Positions 7,384 to 13,498 of a stretch of 13,934 bases of DNA are shown here, piece after piece. The notes under the pieces were generated by a model, which worked only from the letters and a program-made list of their open reading frames with translations, searched no databases and had not been told where the DNA came from. The stretch's first letter is position 1. Each line of letters begins with the position of its first letter. The translations under genes and the position numbers were made by a program. Origin of the DNA: Alphaproteobacteria bacterium (GTDB lineage: Bacteria; Pseudomonadota; Alphaproteobacteria; Rs-D84); contig JAKSTD010000003.1 in NCBI GenBank assembly GCA_024402755.1, positions 1 to 13,934 on the forward strand, given 5' to 3'.

Positions 7384-7851
7384 ATGAATTTTGAGCCGAT
7401 TGATTTATTGCCACAAAAAGCGCCTATGGCATTTATAACTGCGATAGAAGATGTTGATTTTGATAATCAAAAAATGATTACTCGTATTGATATCAAAGAT
7501 GCAGATTTGATGTTTCAAAAGAATATAAATGGGGTTCCATCCTGTGTCGCGCTGGAATATATGGCGCAATCAATCGCGTGCTATATCGGCGCCCAAGATA
7601 TACATGTTACTGGTGAAACAAAAGCAGTGGCCGGGTTTATAATGGGGTCGCGCGATTTGCATTTTATGATTCCCAAATTTAATATGGGCGAAAGTTATTA
7701 TGTTCATGTTCAATCTTTGTTTTGTGATAACAATGTTGCTTCGTTTGATTGCAAGGTATATGATTCAAATAACAATGTTGTTGCAAGTGGAAACTTGAAC
7801 GCGTTCAGACCAGATGATATAAACAACTTTATGGAGTATGGAAATGAATAA
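7384..7851 (+). CDS. apeP: ApeP-like hotdog dehydratase subunit
   Basis: 155 residues, single hotdog domain. The N-terminus IDLLPQKAPMAFITAIE corresponds to the LPHR-type entry of FabZ/ApeP proteins, with Gln in place of the usual His. The central helix GVPSCVALEYMAQSIACYIG has the ALEYMAQ pattern with Glu58, but lacks the GHxPxPGV histidine seen in FabZ and in the ApeI-type domain of the ligase fusion. In the aryl polyene pathway ApeP and ApeI act together as a dehydratase complex that removes water from 3-hydroxyacyl-ACP. Complementary halves, one with the His and one with the Glu, would fit what is seen here, though I infer that. It starts 1 nt after the ketosynthase stop (GGGA ribosome site) and overlaps the ketoreductase by about 8 nt. 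Confidence 0.85.
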   Translation: MNFEPIDLLPQKAPMAFITAIEDVDFDNQKMITRIDIKDADLMFQKNINGVPSCVALEYMAQSIACYIGAQDIHVTGETKAVAGFIMGSRDLHFMIPKFNMGESYYVHVQSLFCDNNVASFDCKVYDSNNNVVASGNLNAFRPDDINNFMEYGNE

Positions 7852-8569
7852 AACAGTTTTAATTACGGGGGCTTCACGGGGTATAGGTCGTGCAATCGCG
7901 CTTTATCTGGCACCGCTTGGGTATGATTTGGTTTTGCATTATAATTCAAACAAAGCGGCAGCAGAACAGATTTTAAAAGAGTTTGAATCTTTGGGGGCGC
8001 ATGCGCGTCTGCTTTCATTTGATATATCTAATCGCAAAAATACAGAACAGATTTTAACCAATGATATAAACGAACATGGTGCATATTATGGTATTATATG
8101 TAATGCCGGGATAAATGCAGATATGCCTTTCCCAGCGATGGATGGTGATGTTTGGGACAAAGTATTACATACAAATTTAGACGGCCTTTATAATGTATTA
8201 CATCCATGTGTTATGCCAATGGTTGCCGCTCGCAAGGGTGGGCGTATTATCGCAATGTCATCAATTTCTGGTGTTATGGGCAATCGTGGCCAGGTTAATT
8301 ATGCCGCATCCAAAGCGGGTATCATTGGTGCAGTTAAATCTTTGGCTTTGGAATTGGCAAAACGCAATATAACTGTTAATGCAATAGCCCCAGGTGTAAT
8401 CGAAACCGATATGACTGCTGAATTGCCAATCGAAGAGATTCAAAAAATGATACCAATGCGCCGCATGGGTAAACCAAATGAAATCGCATCATTGGTTGCT
8501 TATTTGTTAAGTGATGATGCATCATATATCACGCGTCAGGTTATATCTGTAAACGGGGGATTGATTTAA
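7844..8569 (+). CDS. apeQ: 3-oxoacyl-ACP reductase, FabG-like short-chain dehydrogenase (apeQ-like)
   Basis: 241 residues. Rossmann NADPH-binding motif TGASRGIG at about 8-15, CNAG at about 86-89, and the catalytic Ser140, Tyr153 and Lys157 in the SSISG and NYAASKAG segments. The C-terminal YITRQVISVNGGL is typical of FabG. It reduces the 3-oxoacyl-ACP made by the ketosynthase, before dehydration. An ATG at 7838 is also in frame. The GGAG ribosome site at 7833-7836 stands 7 nt before the ATG at 7844 but only 1 nt before 7838, so 7844 is chosen. It overlaps the dehydratase gene by 8 nt, and its TAA overlaps the next ATG by 1 nt. Position between dehydratase and ketosynthase marks it as pathway-specific rather than housekeeping. 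Confidence 0.92.
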   Translation: MNKTVLITGASRGIGRAIALYLAPLGYDLVLHYNSNKAAAEQILKEFESLGAHARLLSFDISNRKNTEQILTNDINEHGAYYGIICNAGINADMPFPAMDGDVWDKVLHTNLDGLYNVLHPCVMPMVAARKGGRIIAMSSISGVMGNRGQVNYAASKAGIIGAVKSLALELAKRNITVNAIAPGVIETDMTAELPIEEIQKMIPMRRMGKPNEIASLVAYLLSDDASYITRQVISVNGGLI

Positions 8570-9792
8570 TGAAACGGGTTGTTATCACAGGAATGGGGTT
8601 AATCAGTGCGCTGGGAAATGATTTAGACAGTGCATATAATCGTCTGCACACATATAAAAATGCAGTCGAAGAAAAACCAGAATTAAAAGAAATTCGTGGT
8701 CTTAATGCGCATATTGTTGCGCCCGTCAAAGATTTTGCAATCCCAGAACATTATACGCGCAAGGTTTTACGTACAATGGGGCCTGTATCAATAATGGCGG
8801 TTCGTGCATCAGAAACGGCGCTGATGGACGCGGGGTTATTAAATGACGAAGTTAGACAATCGGGCAGAACAGGTGTTGCGTATGGTTCTTCGTTTGGTTC
8901 TGCGGGACCTGTTCTTGATTTTTATTCTATGGTAAAAACGCATGAAGTTGGACCGATAAATTCTTCTTCGTATATTAAAATAATGCCACAAACAACAGCG
9001 GTTAATATATCGCTTTATTTCAAAACTACGGGGCGCTTGATACCAAGTGGCACTGCTTGTACATCGGGCAGTTTATCAATCGGCTATGCGTATGAAGCCA
9101 TTAAATCAGGTGCCCAAGATGTGATGATTGCTGGTGGCGCCGAAGAATTAGATATGACCCAGGTTGCTGTCTTTGATACATTATATGCAACCAGTGTAAA
9201 AAATGATACCCCTGATAAAACACCATCACCGTTTGATGTAAATCGTGATGGTTTGGTAATTGGCGAAGGTGCCGCTACTTTGATACTGGAAGAATACGAA
9301 CATGCGGTAACGCGCGGCGCAAAAATATATGCAGAAATTGTTGGTTTTGGAACAAATACAGACGGAACACACATAACCCAACCAAACAAAGATACAATGG
9401 CGCGTTGTATGCAGTTATCATTAGATTGCGCTGGATTAAAACCAGAATCAATCGGCTATATTGACATGCATGGAACAGGAACCAGACATGGTGATATGGC
9501 TGAATCTTTGGCGACGGAATTTGTGTTTGGAGGTAACACTCCGTGCAGTACGCAAAAAAGTTATGTTGGGCATACCCTGGGGGCATGTGGCGCGCTGGAA
9601 TCGATTTGGTCAATTCAAATGATGAATAACGGTTGGTTTGCGCCGACTTTGAATTTGAAAACCCCAGATTCAGAATGTGGAAAACTGGATTATATAATGG
9701 GGCAGGGGCGCGAAATACAAACAGAATATGTTATGAATAACAATTTTGCATTTGGCGGAATAAATACATCAATTATATTCAAGAAAATATAG
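8569..9792 (+). CDS. apeR: Beta-ketoacyl-ACP synthase II-like (second ketosynthase, apeR-like)
   Basis: 407 residues, full length for a FabF-type enzyme. N-terminal RVVITGMGLISALGND; catalytic Cys164 in SGTACTSGS, His301 in DMHGTGT and His335 in YVGHTLGACG; C-terminal NNFAFGGINTSIIF. It is a second, complete ketosynthase alongside the one at the head of the operon. Two ketosynthases are usual in aryl polyene clusters; the extra one may handle a particular condensation step, such as the first one on the aryl starter, but that is inference. The ATG overlaps the ketoreductase stop by 1 nt (TAATG). It is the last gene of the rightward operon; a weak bidirectional hairpin follows at 9821-9836. Confidence 0.9.
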   Translation: MKRVVITGMGLISALGNDLDSAYNRLHTYKNAVEEKPELKEIRGLNAHIVAPVKDFAIPEHYTRKVLRTMGPVSIMAVRASETALMDAGLLNDEVRQSGRTGVAYGSSFGSAGPVLDFYSMVKTHEVGPINSSSYIKIMPQTTAVNISLYFKTTGRLIPSGTACTSGSLSIGYAYEAIKSGAQDVMIAGGAEELDMTQVAVFDTLYATSVKNDTPDKTPSPFDVNRDGLVIGEGAATLILEEYEHAVTRGAKIYAEIVGFGTNTDGTHITQPNKDTMARCMQLSLDCAGLKPESIGYIDMHGTGTRHGDMAESLATEFVFGGNTPCSTQKSYVGHTLGACGALESIWSIQMMNNGWFAPTLNLKTPDSECGKLDYIMGQGREIQTEYVMNNNFAFGGINTSIIFKKI

Positions 9793-9810
9793 TTTTATAC
9801 TTTGCAAAAC

Positions 9811-9836
9811 AAAAAATAAAACGACCAAATGGTCGT
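9811..9836 (-). terminator. Duplicate hairpin terminator after the tRNA-like element
   Basis: The hairpin ACGACC-AAAT-GGTCGT (9821-9836) is followed on the minus strand by TTTATTTTTT. On the plus strand the tail is CTAATTTTT, so it may also end the rightward aryl polyene operon, less efficiently. Confidence 0.6.
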
Positions 9837-9865
9837 CTAATTTTTGGTGGAGGCACAGGGACTCG
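9811..9865. repeat. 55-bp direct repeat, left copy: truncated tRNA-Lys 3' end plus terminator
   Basis: This stretch matches 9988-10042 at 53 of 55 positions; the mismatches are at 9817 and 9844. On the minus strand it holds the last 21 nt of tRNA-Lys (9845-9865: half T-loop, T-stem, acceptor strand, CCA), followed by a copy of the tRNA's hairpin terminator. The rest of the tRNA is absent. A duplicated tRNA 3' end is the usual scar of integration at a tRNA gene or of tandem tRNA duplication. Confidence 0.9.
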
Positions 9866-9984
9866 CTCGGGCAAAGCCCTGCGCGGCATTCGTTAGCGCT
9901 CAAACTTCATTATATTCGTTTTCGCTTACTCATTGTCGAACCCTGCGTTGCTTTGCAACTTTGGTCGGGTTCTCGACCTGTGCC
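9845..9984 (-). other. Hairpin-rich insert between duplicated tRNA ends; possible CCA-ended, tRNA-like RNA element
   Basis: Between the direct repeats lies sequence unrelated to the tRNA body. Its outer edge GGCACAGG/CCTGTGCC (9853-9860 and 9977-9984) is a perfect 8-bp inverted repeat that uses the acceptor/T-stem strand of the duplicated tRNA end. Inside are GGGC-AAA-GCCC (9869-9879), GTTGC-TTT-GCAAC (9947-9959) and an enclosing GAACCC/GGGTTC pair (9938-9943, 9967-9972). It also repeats TCGAACCCTG (9936-9945), the T-arm motif. A minus-strand RNA would close with an 8-bp stem and end in TCCACCA, then a terminator copy. It may be a dispersed palindromic repeat or a structured RNA. No protein frame is credible. 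Confidence 0.6.
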
Positions 9985-9985
9985 A

Positions 9986-10013
9986 TAAAAAAACAAAACG
10001 ACCAAATGGTCGT
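9986..10013 (-). terminator. Rho-independent terminator of tRNA-Lys
   Basis: The hairpin ACGACC-AAAT-GGTCGT (9998-10013) lies 8 nt after the tRNA CCA end. On the minus strand it is followed by the T-rich tail TTTGTTTTTTT. Confidence 0.75.
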
Positions 10014-10042
10014 CTAATTTCTGGTGGAGGCACAGGGACTCG
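9988..10042. repeat. 55-bp direct repeat, right copy (within the intact tRNA-Lys and its terminator)
   Basis: Partner of the copy at 9811-9865, with a period of 177 bp. This copy is joined to the intact tRNA-Lys, so it is the native one. Identity stops exactly in the T-loop after ACTCG, where the left copy runs into the hairpin-rich insert. Confidence 0.9.
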
Positions 10043-10097
10043 AACCCTGGACCCACTGATTAAAAGTCAGTTGCTCTACCAACTGAGCTATGCCTCC
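10022..10097 (-). tRNA. tRNA-Lys(UUU)
   Basis: 76 nt including an encoded CCA. The cloverleaf is complete: acceptor GGAGGCA/TGCCTCC, D-arm GCTC/GAGC with AGTTGGTA loop, anticodon stem ACTGA/TCAGT with loop CTTTTAA (anticodon TTT), variable GGGTC, and T-arm CAGGG-TTCGAAC-CCTG. The terminator follows at once. Its 3' end has been duplicated 177 bp downstream in its own reading direction. Confidence 0.97.
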
Positions 10098-10125
10098 ATC
10101 GTGCTTTTTCATGCGCACGGGGGGA

Positions 10126-10154
10126 ATTTTGACACAAAAAAAACCAAAAATCAA
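10126..10154 (-). promoter_or_regulatory. Likely tRNA-Lys promoter with G/C-rich discriminator
   Basis: On the minus strand TTGATT (10154-10149), a 17-nt spacer and CAAAAT (10131-10126) are followed by a run of six C (10124-10119). G/C-rich discriminators are typical of stable-RNA promoters under stringent control. The start would fall about 20 nt before the mature tRNA 5' end. Confidence 0.45.
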
Positions 10155-10180
10155 GAAAAATTTACATTTTTTTAATAAAA

Positions 10181-10260
10181 ATTGTGGATTCAGACATCAA
10201 ATCATGGTTTGAATTGGAAAACAAAATGTTGTTGTTGATGTTAATGCCCAAATCCACAGT
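10181..10260. repeat. Nested inverted repeats, possible structured RNA, between tRNA-Lys and folA
   Basis: An outer stem pairs 10181-10190 with 10251-10260: ten pairs, one of them a T-G wobble on the plus strand, core TGTGGATT/AATCCACA. An inner stem pairs ACATCAA (10194-10200) with TTGATGT (10235-10241). The loop is about 34 nt. On the minus strand the closing arm is followed by ATTTTTATT, weakly terminator-like. The rest of 10098-10367 shows only A/T-rich sequence plus the promoters listed. Strand and function are unknown. Confidence 0.5.
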
Positions 10261-10316
10261 ATTATTATCAAAAAAAATACCAGAATATACAACCAGTATG
10301 AATCCCTAGGTTTTTA

Positions 10317-10362
10317 TGGACAAAACATATAAAAATATTACATAATACCCCTCGAAAGGAAG
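10317..10362 (+). promoter_or_regulatory. Probable folA promoter and ribosome binding site
   Basis: TGGACA (10317-10322), an 18-nt A/T-rich spacer and CATAAT (10341-10346) make a moderate sigma-70-like promoter. AAAGGAAG (10355-10362) is a good Shine-Dalgarno 5 nt before the ATG at 10368. Confidence 0.45.
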
Positions 10363-10367
10363 AATTT

Positions 10368-10931
10368 ATGAAAAACAAAACAACTGTATGCGGAATTGTT
10401 GCCATTGGTCCAGATGATGTAATCGGTCAAAATGGTGTTATGCCCTGGTATTCACGCAGAGATTTTTATCATTTCAAGAAATTAACGACACCATATCCGT
10501 GTGTTTTTGGAAAAACAACTTTTATGAATTTACCCGTTCGCCCCTTGCCAAACCGTTTGAACATAGTGTGCAGTTCTTCAAACCAAGACGAATTTAAAAA
10601 CGGTGTTTTTTATGCGAAATCTTTTGAATCTGCAATCAATGCAGGGTGGGGGGCGCAATACTTGTTTGTGTGTGGCGGGACAAAAATTTATAAATACGCA
10701 TTGGACCAAGATATTGTGGACATAATGTATATAACAAGAATATATGATGAAAATCTCGCGAAAGACATTTCGCAAAATCCAGATAAATATGTTCGATTTC
10801 CGGCAGGGACAGGTGTCTTTTTTGATTCTGATAAATGGGCGACAAAAAGAATAAATTATACGAATGGTAATCTGCCACAAGATTTGCCAAACATTCAAAC
10901 TGCTTTTTTCAAATGTGTTCGTTTGCGTTAA
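10368..10931 (+). CDS. folA: Dihydrofolate reductase
   Basis: 187 residues. N-terminal VCGIVAIGPDDVIGQNGVMPW, with Trp27 and the catalytic acid Asp32 in SRRDFYHFKKLT. It then has PCVFGKTTFMNLP (family consensus VIMGRKTFESLP), PLPNRLNIVCSS with the folate-binding Arg63 region, and VCGGTKIYKYAL for the GGxxIY cofactor loop. It reduces dihydrofolate to tetrahydrofolate with NADPH in the cytoplasm. It is a little longer than the usual 160-170 residues because of an extended loop near the C-terminus (about 125-165). The GKTT and CGG variants of otherwise conserved motifs make it a divergent but apparently intact member. It has its own promoter and a strong ribosome site, and stands apart from the flanking operons. 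Confidence 0.9.
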   Translation: MKNKTTVCGIVAIGPDDVIGQNGVMPWYSRRDFYHFKKLTTPYPCVFGKTTFMNLPVRPLPNRLNIVCSSSNQDEFKNGVFYAKSFESAINAGWGAQYLFVCGGTKIYKYALDQDIVDIMYITRIYDENLAKDISQNPDKYVRFPAGTGVFFDSDKWATKRINYTNGNLPQDLPNIQTAFFKCVRLR

Positions 10932-10957
10932 AAAATGCTTTTAATTTTTTTTGAATT

Positions 10958-10981
10958 CTGCTAGAATGCTATTCATAGCAG
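10958..10981 (+). promoter_or_regulatory. Extended -10 promoter overlapped by a dyad, in front of the efflux operon
   Basis: TGCTAGAAT (10959-10967) is an extended -10 element (TGN plus TAGAAT) with a poor -35 box. It is covered by the inverted repeat CTGCTA (10958-10963) / TAGCAG (10976-10981); the inner GAAT/ATTC also pair. The predicted start near 10974 falls inside the dyad. It looks like a repressor operator, or a hairpin at the mRNA 5' end. A G-rich ribosome site (GGGGGG, 10983-10988) precedes the ATG at 10992. Confidence 0.5.
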
Positions 10982-10991
10982 TGGGGGGATT

Positions 10992-12308
10992 ATGAAGTTT
11001 TTTTATGTTTTTGCTTGTTTCGTGCCAATTATCGCATTTGGTGCGGATGATTGTGCAACAATGCGAACAGTCCCAAGTGGTGTTCAAACTTTGCAAGACA
11101 TTATCAATTTGGGGCTTTGTCGAAACCCACAAACCGCGGCGGCGTACGCATCTTTGCGCTCTAGACATTTTAACAAAAATGCTGGCTATGCCAGTTATTT
11201 ACCAAATGTCCGGGCTGGTCTTTCTGCCGACAAAGGGTATGCCAATAAAGATTGGGGTGATTGGGGGTATGGCGCATCAATTTCTGCATCGTATTTGATT
11301 TTTGATTTCGGCAAAAGAACGGCTGATATGAATCAAATGATTGCTGCATATCGTGCGGCTGGTTTCGATTATGATGAAAATATTCAAAATTTTGTTTATG
11401 GTTTAATAGGTTCTTATTATGAATTATTAAATGCAGATGCAGATGTGGAATCTGCAGAATCTGCTCTAAAAGTTGCAAAGACAGCCAAAGACACCGCAGA
11501 TAAAAAGTTCAAGGCCGGGTCTGTCGCCAAGGCGGATGTTTACAAAGCGGATACCACATTGGCATCGTCACAGTTATCGTTGGAACGTGCGAAAAACAAT
11601 CGTGAAATTGTCAAGGGGACATTGTTAACAAAATTGTCCTTTCCGGCAAACCAAGAGATAACAATCGCGGATATGCCGTCCAGTTTCGGAAGTAATGTCG
11701 AAAATGAAAGTATTGACGAATTGATAAAAGTTGCACGTGAAAAAAGACCAGATTTGTTAAAAGCATCGGCAAACAAAGATGCTGCGTGGCACAAAAGAAA
11801 CTCTGCATTTTTAAAAAATTTACCATCAATTTCTGCATCTGCTAGATTGGGGTGGGGGGATGATTCTTTGTCTGGTACGTTTTCACCAGAATCAGAAAAA
11901 CTCAACGGTTCGATTGGTATCAGTGTTTCTATGCCAATATTTGCTGGATTTGCTAATATGTATGGCTTGCGTGCTGCGGAATCTGATTATGACCGTGCCA
12001 AATACAATGAACAGCAGACAAAAAATGCAGCGATGATGGATGTGTTCACTGCTTATCAAAATTACAAGACAGCACAAACCGTTTTGACACACACGGAAAG
12101 TTTATTGAAATCTGCAACAGAAAATGAACGTGTCACTTCTGGAATGTACAAGGTTGGACGTGCCACAATGCTGGATTGGCAAACTGCGCAATCAGAATTG
12201 ATAAACGCGCAAAAACAAAACAATTCTGCTAAATACGATTTGTTTGTAAAACGTGCTGCTGTTGCGCTGGCAATCGGCGATATTAAATCAGAGTTGGAGG
12301 GCGAATAA
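10992..12308 (+). CDS. TolC-family outer-membrane efflux protein
   Basis: 438 residues with a signal peptide (MKFFYVFACFVPIIAFGA, cleavage likely after residue 18). The body has the two-fold repeat of TolC/OEP proteins. Each half has long alpha-helical stretches rich in Ala, Lys and Asn (for example ESAESALKVAKTAKDTADKK and RAAESDYDRAKYNEQQTKN) alternating with amphipathic strands (NVRAGLSADKGY and SISASARLGWGDD). The length is typical. It forms the trimeric outer-membrane channel and periplasmic tunnel of a type I or MacAB-like efflux system. The next gene starts at the base after its stop (TAAATG), with a GGAGG ribosome site inside the end of this gene, so the two are co-translated. Substrate unknown. 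Confidence 0.92.
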   Translation: MKFFYVFACFVPIIAFGADDCATMRTVPSGVQTLQDIINLGLCRNPQTAAAYASLRSRHFNKNAGYASYLPNVRAGLSADKGYANKDWGDWGYGASISASYLIFDFGKRTADMNQMIAAYRAAGFDYDENIQNFVYGLIGSYYELLNADADVESAESALKVAKTAKDTADKKFKAGSVAKADVYKADTTLASSQLSLERAKNNREIVKGTLLTKLSFPANQEITIADMPSSFGSNVENESIDELIKVAREKRPDLLKASANKDAAWHKRNSAFLKNLPSISASARLGWGDDSLSGTFSPESEKLNGSIGISVSMPIFAGFANMYGLRAAESDYDRAKYNEQQTKNAAMMDVFTAYQNYKTAQTVLTHTESLLKSATENERVTSGMYKVGRATMLDWQTAQSELINAQKQNNSAKYDLFVKRAAVALAIGDIKSELEGE

Positions 12309-13484
12309 ATGAAGCGAAATTGGTTTTTACGACATAAATGGTGGACGTTATTTTTAATCGCTTTGGTTGTGATGATTATTGCGATGTTTGTGACATCGAA
12401 AAAGGTTGAAAAGAAAAACTTTGTTACAATGGATATAACGCGCGGCGACATCGCACAGACCGTAACAGCAACTGGGGAAATCATGCCAGTAAATACGGTC
12501 AGTGTTGGTTCCCAGGTTTCTGGCACAATCGAAGAAATATTTGTTGATTATAATTCAACTGTGAAAAAAGGCGATAAACTGTTAACGATTGAGCCATCTG
12601 TTTTACAGGCGTCTGTTGATGAAGCCAAGGCATCACTTGATTCTGCGATTTCGCAACGCGATTATGCAAAAAGTGAATATGAACGCAATAAATATTTGTT
12701 CGAAAGTGACTTTATTGCGCGTTCAACGATGGAACAATCGCAAACCCAATATGAACAGGCCCAGGCATCTGTTGTTCGGGCGCAATCTCAATATGATAAA
12801 GCGGTAACCAATCTGGGATACGCAACGATTACTTCGCCAGTGGATGGAACTGTGATTTCGCGCAAGGTAGACAAAGGTCAAACAGTTGCAGCATCGTTTC
12901 AAACCCCAGATTTGTTTTATATCGCAGAAGATTTAACAAAAATGCAAATAGAAACTTCTGTGTCAGAGGCAGACATCGGTGTAATAAAGCAGGGGCAATC
13001 GGTCTCTTTTACTGTTGATGCGTATTCGGGTTTCACATTTGAAGGTTCTGTTCGTCAGGTTCGTCTTTCCCCAACAACCACATCCAATGTCGTAGTTTAC
13101 ACGGTGGTTATTGATGTTGATAATGGCGATTTAAAATTGATGCCTGGGATGACAGCGTTTGTGACAATAACTGTCAATTCTGCCAAAGATGCTTGGAAGG
13201 CACAAAATTCTGCTTTCTTGGTTCGCAGTTTTGATGGCATTGTTGAAACCAAAGATGAAGCAGTAACACCACAAAATCATCTGGCGATTATGCGCGAAGG
13301 TAAAATAGTTTTGGTTCCTTATCAAAAAGGTTTGTCCACAGCCACAGAAACACAGATTATTTCTGATGAAATAATGGTTGGGGATAAGATTGTAATTGGA
13401 TATATGGGTCAAAAATCAAAAACAACACAATCAAATAATCGTGGTGGCGGTATGATGGGCGGGCCAGGTATGGGCCGTCGTTAA
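12309..13484 (+). CDS. MacA-like periplasmic adaptor (HlyD/RND membrane-fusion protein family)
   Basis: 391 residues. One membrane helix at about 11-29 (WWTLFLIALVVMIIAMFV) anchors it. The first half of the lipoyl domain follows (about 60-97, VSVGSQVSGTIEEIFVDYNS), then a coiled-coil hairpin of about 98-168 rich in Ala, Gln and Tyr. The second lipoyl half is at about 170-205 (YATITSPVDGTVISRKVDKG), and beta-barrel and membrane-proximal domains end near 365. It bridges the TolC-like channel and the ABC transporter encoded next. The last 13 residues (GGGMMGGPGMGRR) form a Gly/Met-rich tail after a Lys/Ser/Gln/Asn linker. The ATG directly follows the tolC-like stop. A MacAB role is inferred from the neighbouring ABC gene rather than an RND pump. 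Confidence 0.9.
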   Translation: MKRNWFLRHKWWTLFLIALVVMIIAMFVTSKKVEKKNFVTMDITRGDIAQTVTATGEIMPVNTVSVGSQVSGTIEEIFVDYNSTVKKGDKLLTIEPSVLQASVDEAKASLDSAISQRDYAKSEYERNKYLFESDFIARSTMEQSQTQYEQAQASVVRAQSQYDKAVTNLGYATITSPVDGTVISRKVDKGQTVAASFQTPDLFYIAEDLTKMQIETSVSEADIGVIKQGQSVSFTVDAYSGFTFEGSVRQVRLSPTTTSNVVVYTVVIDVDNGDLKLMPGMTAFVTITVNSAKDAWKAQNSAFLVRSFDGIVETKDEAVTPQNHLAIMREGKIVLVPYQKGLSTATETQIISDEIMVGDKIVIGYMGQKSKTTQSNNRGGGMMGGPGMGRR

Positions 13485-13498
13485 CAAGGAATAATTTC

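Noticed and set aside
9821..10013. CRISPR array from the repeated ACGACC-AAAT-GGTCGT hairpins
   Set aside because: Only two copies; they are tRNA terminators, with no spacer pattern and no cas genes.
9811..10042. Prophage or genomic island integrated at tRNA-Lys
   Set aside because: No integrase or phage genes are present; only about 120 bp separates the duplicated tRNA ends, so at most it is a small non-autonomous element or a scar.
9933..10175. Plus-strand frame of 80 codons with GGTGTRTLDPLIKSQLLYQLSYA
   Set aside because: It is the antisense translation of tRNA-Lys, a well-known spurious protein; it also runs through the terminator and hairpin insert.
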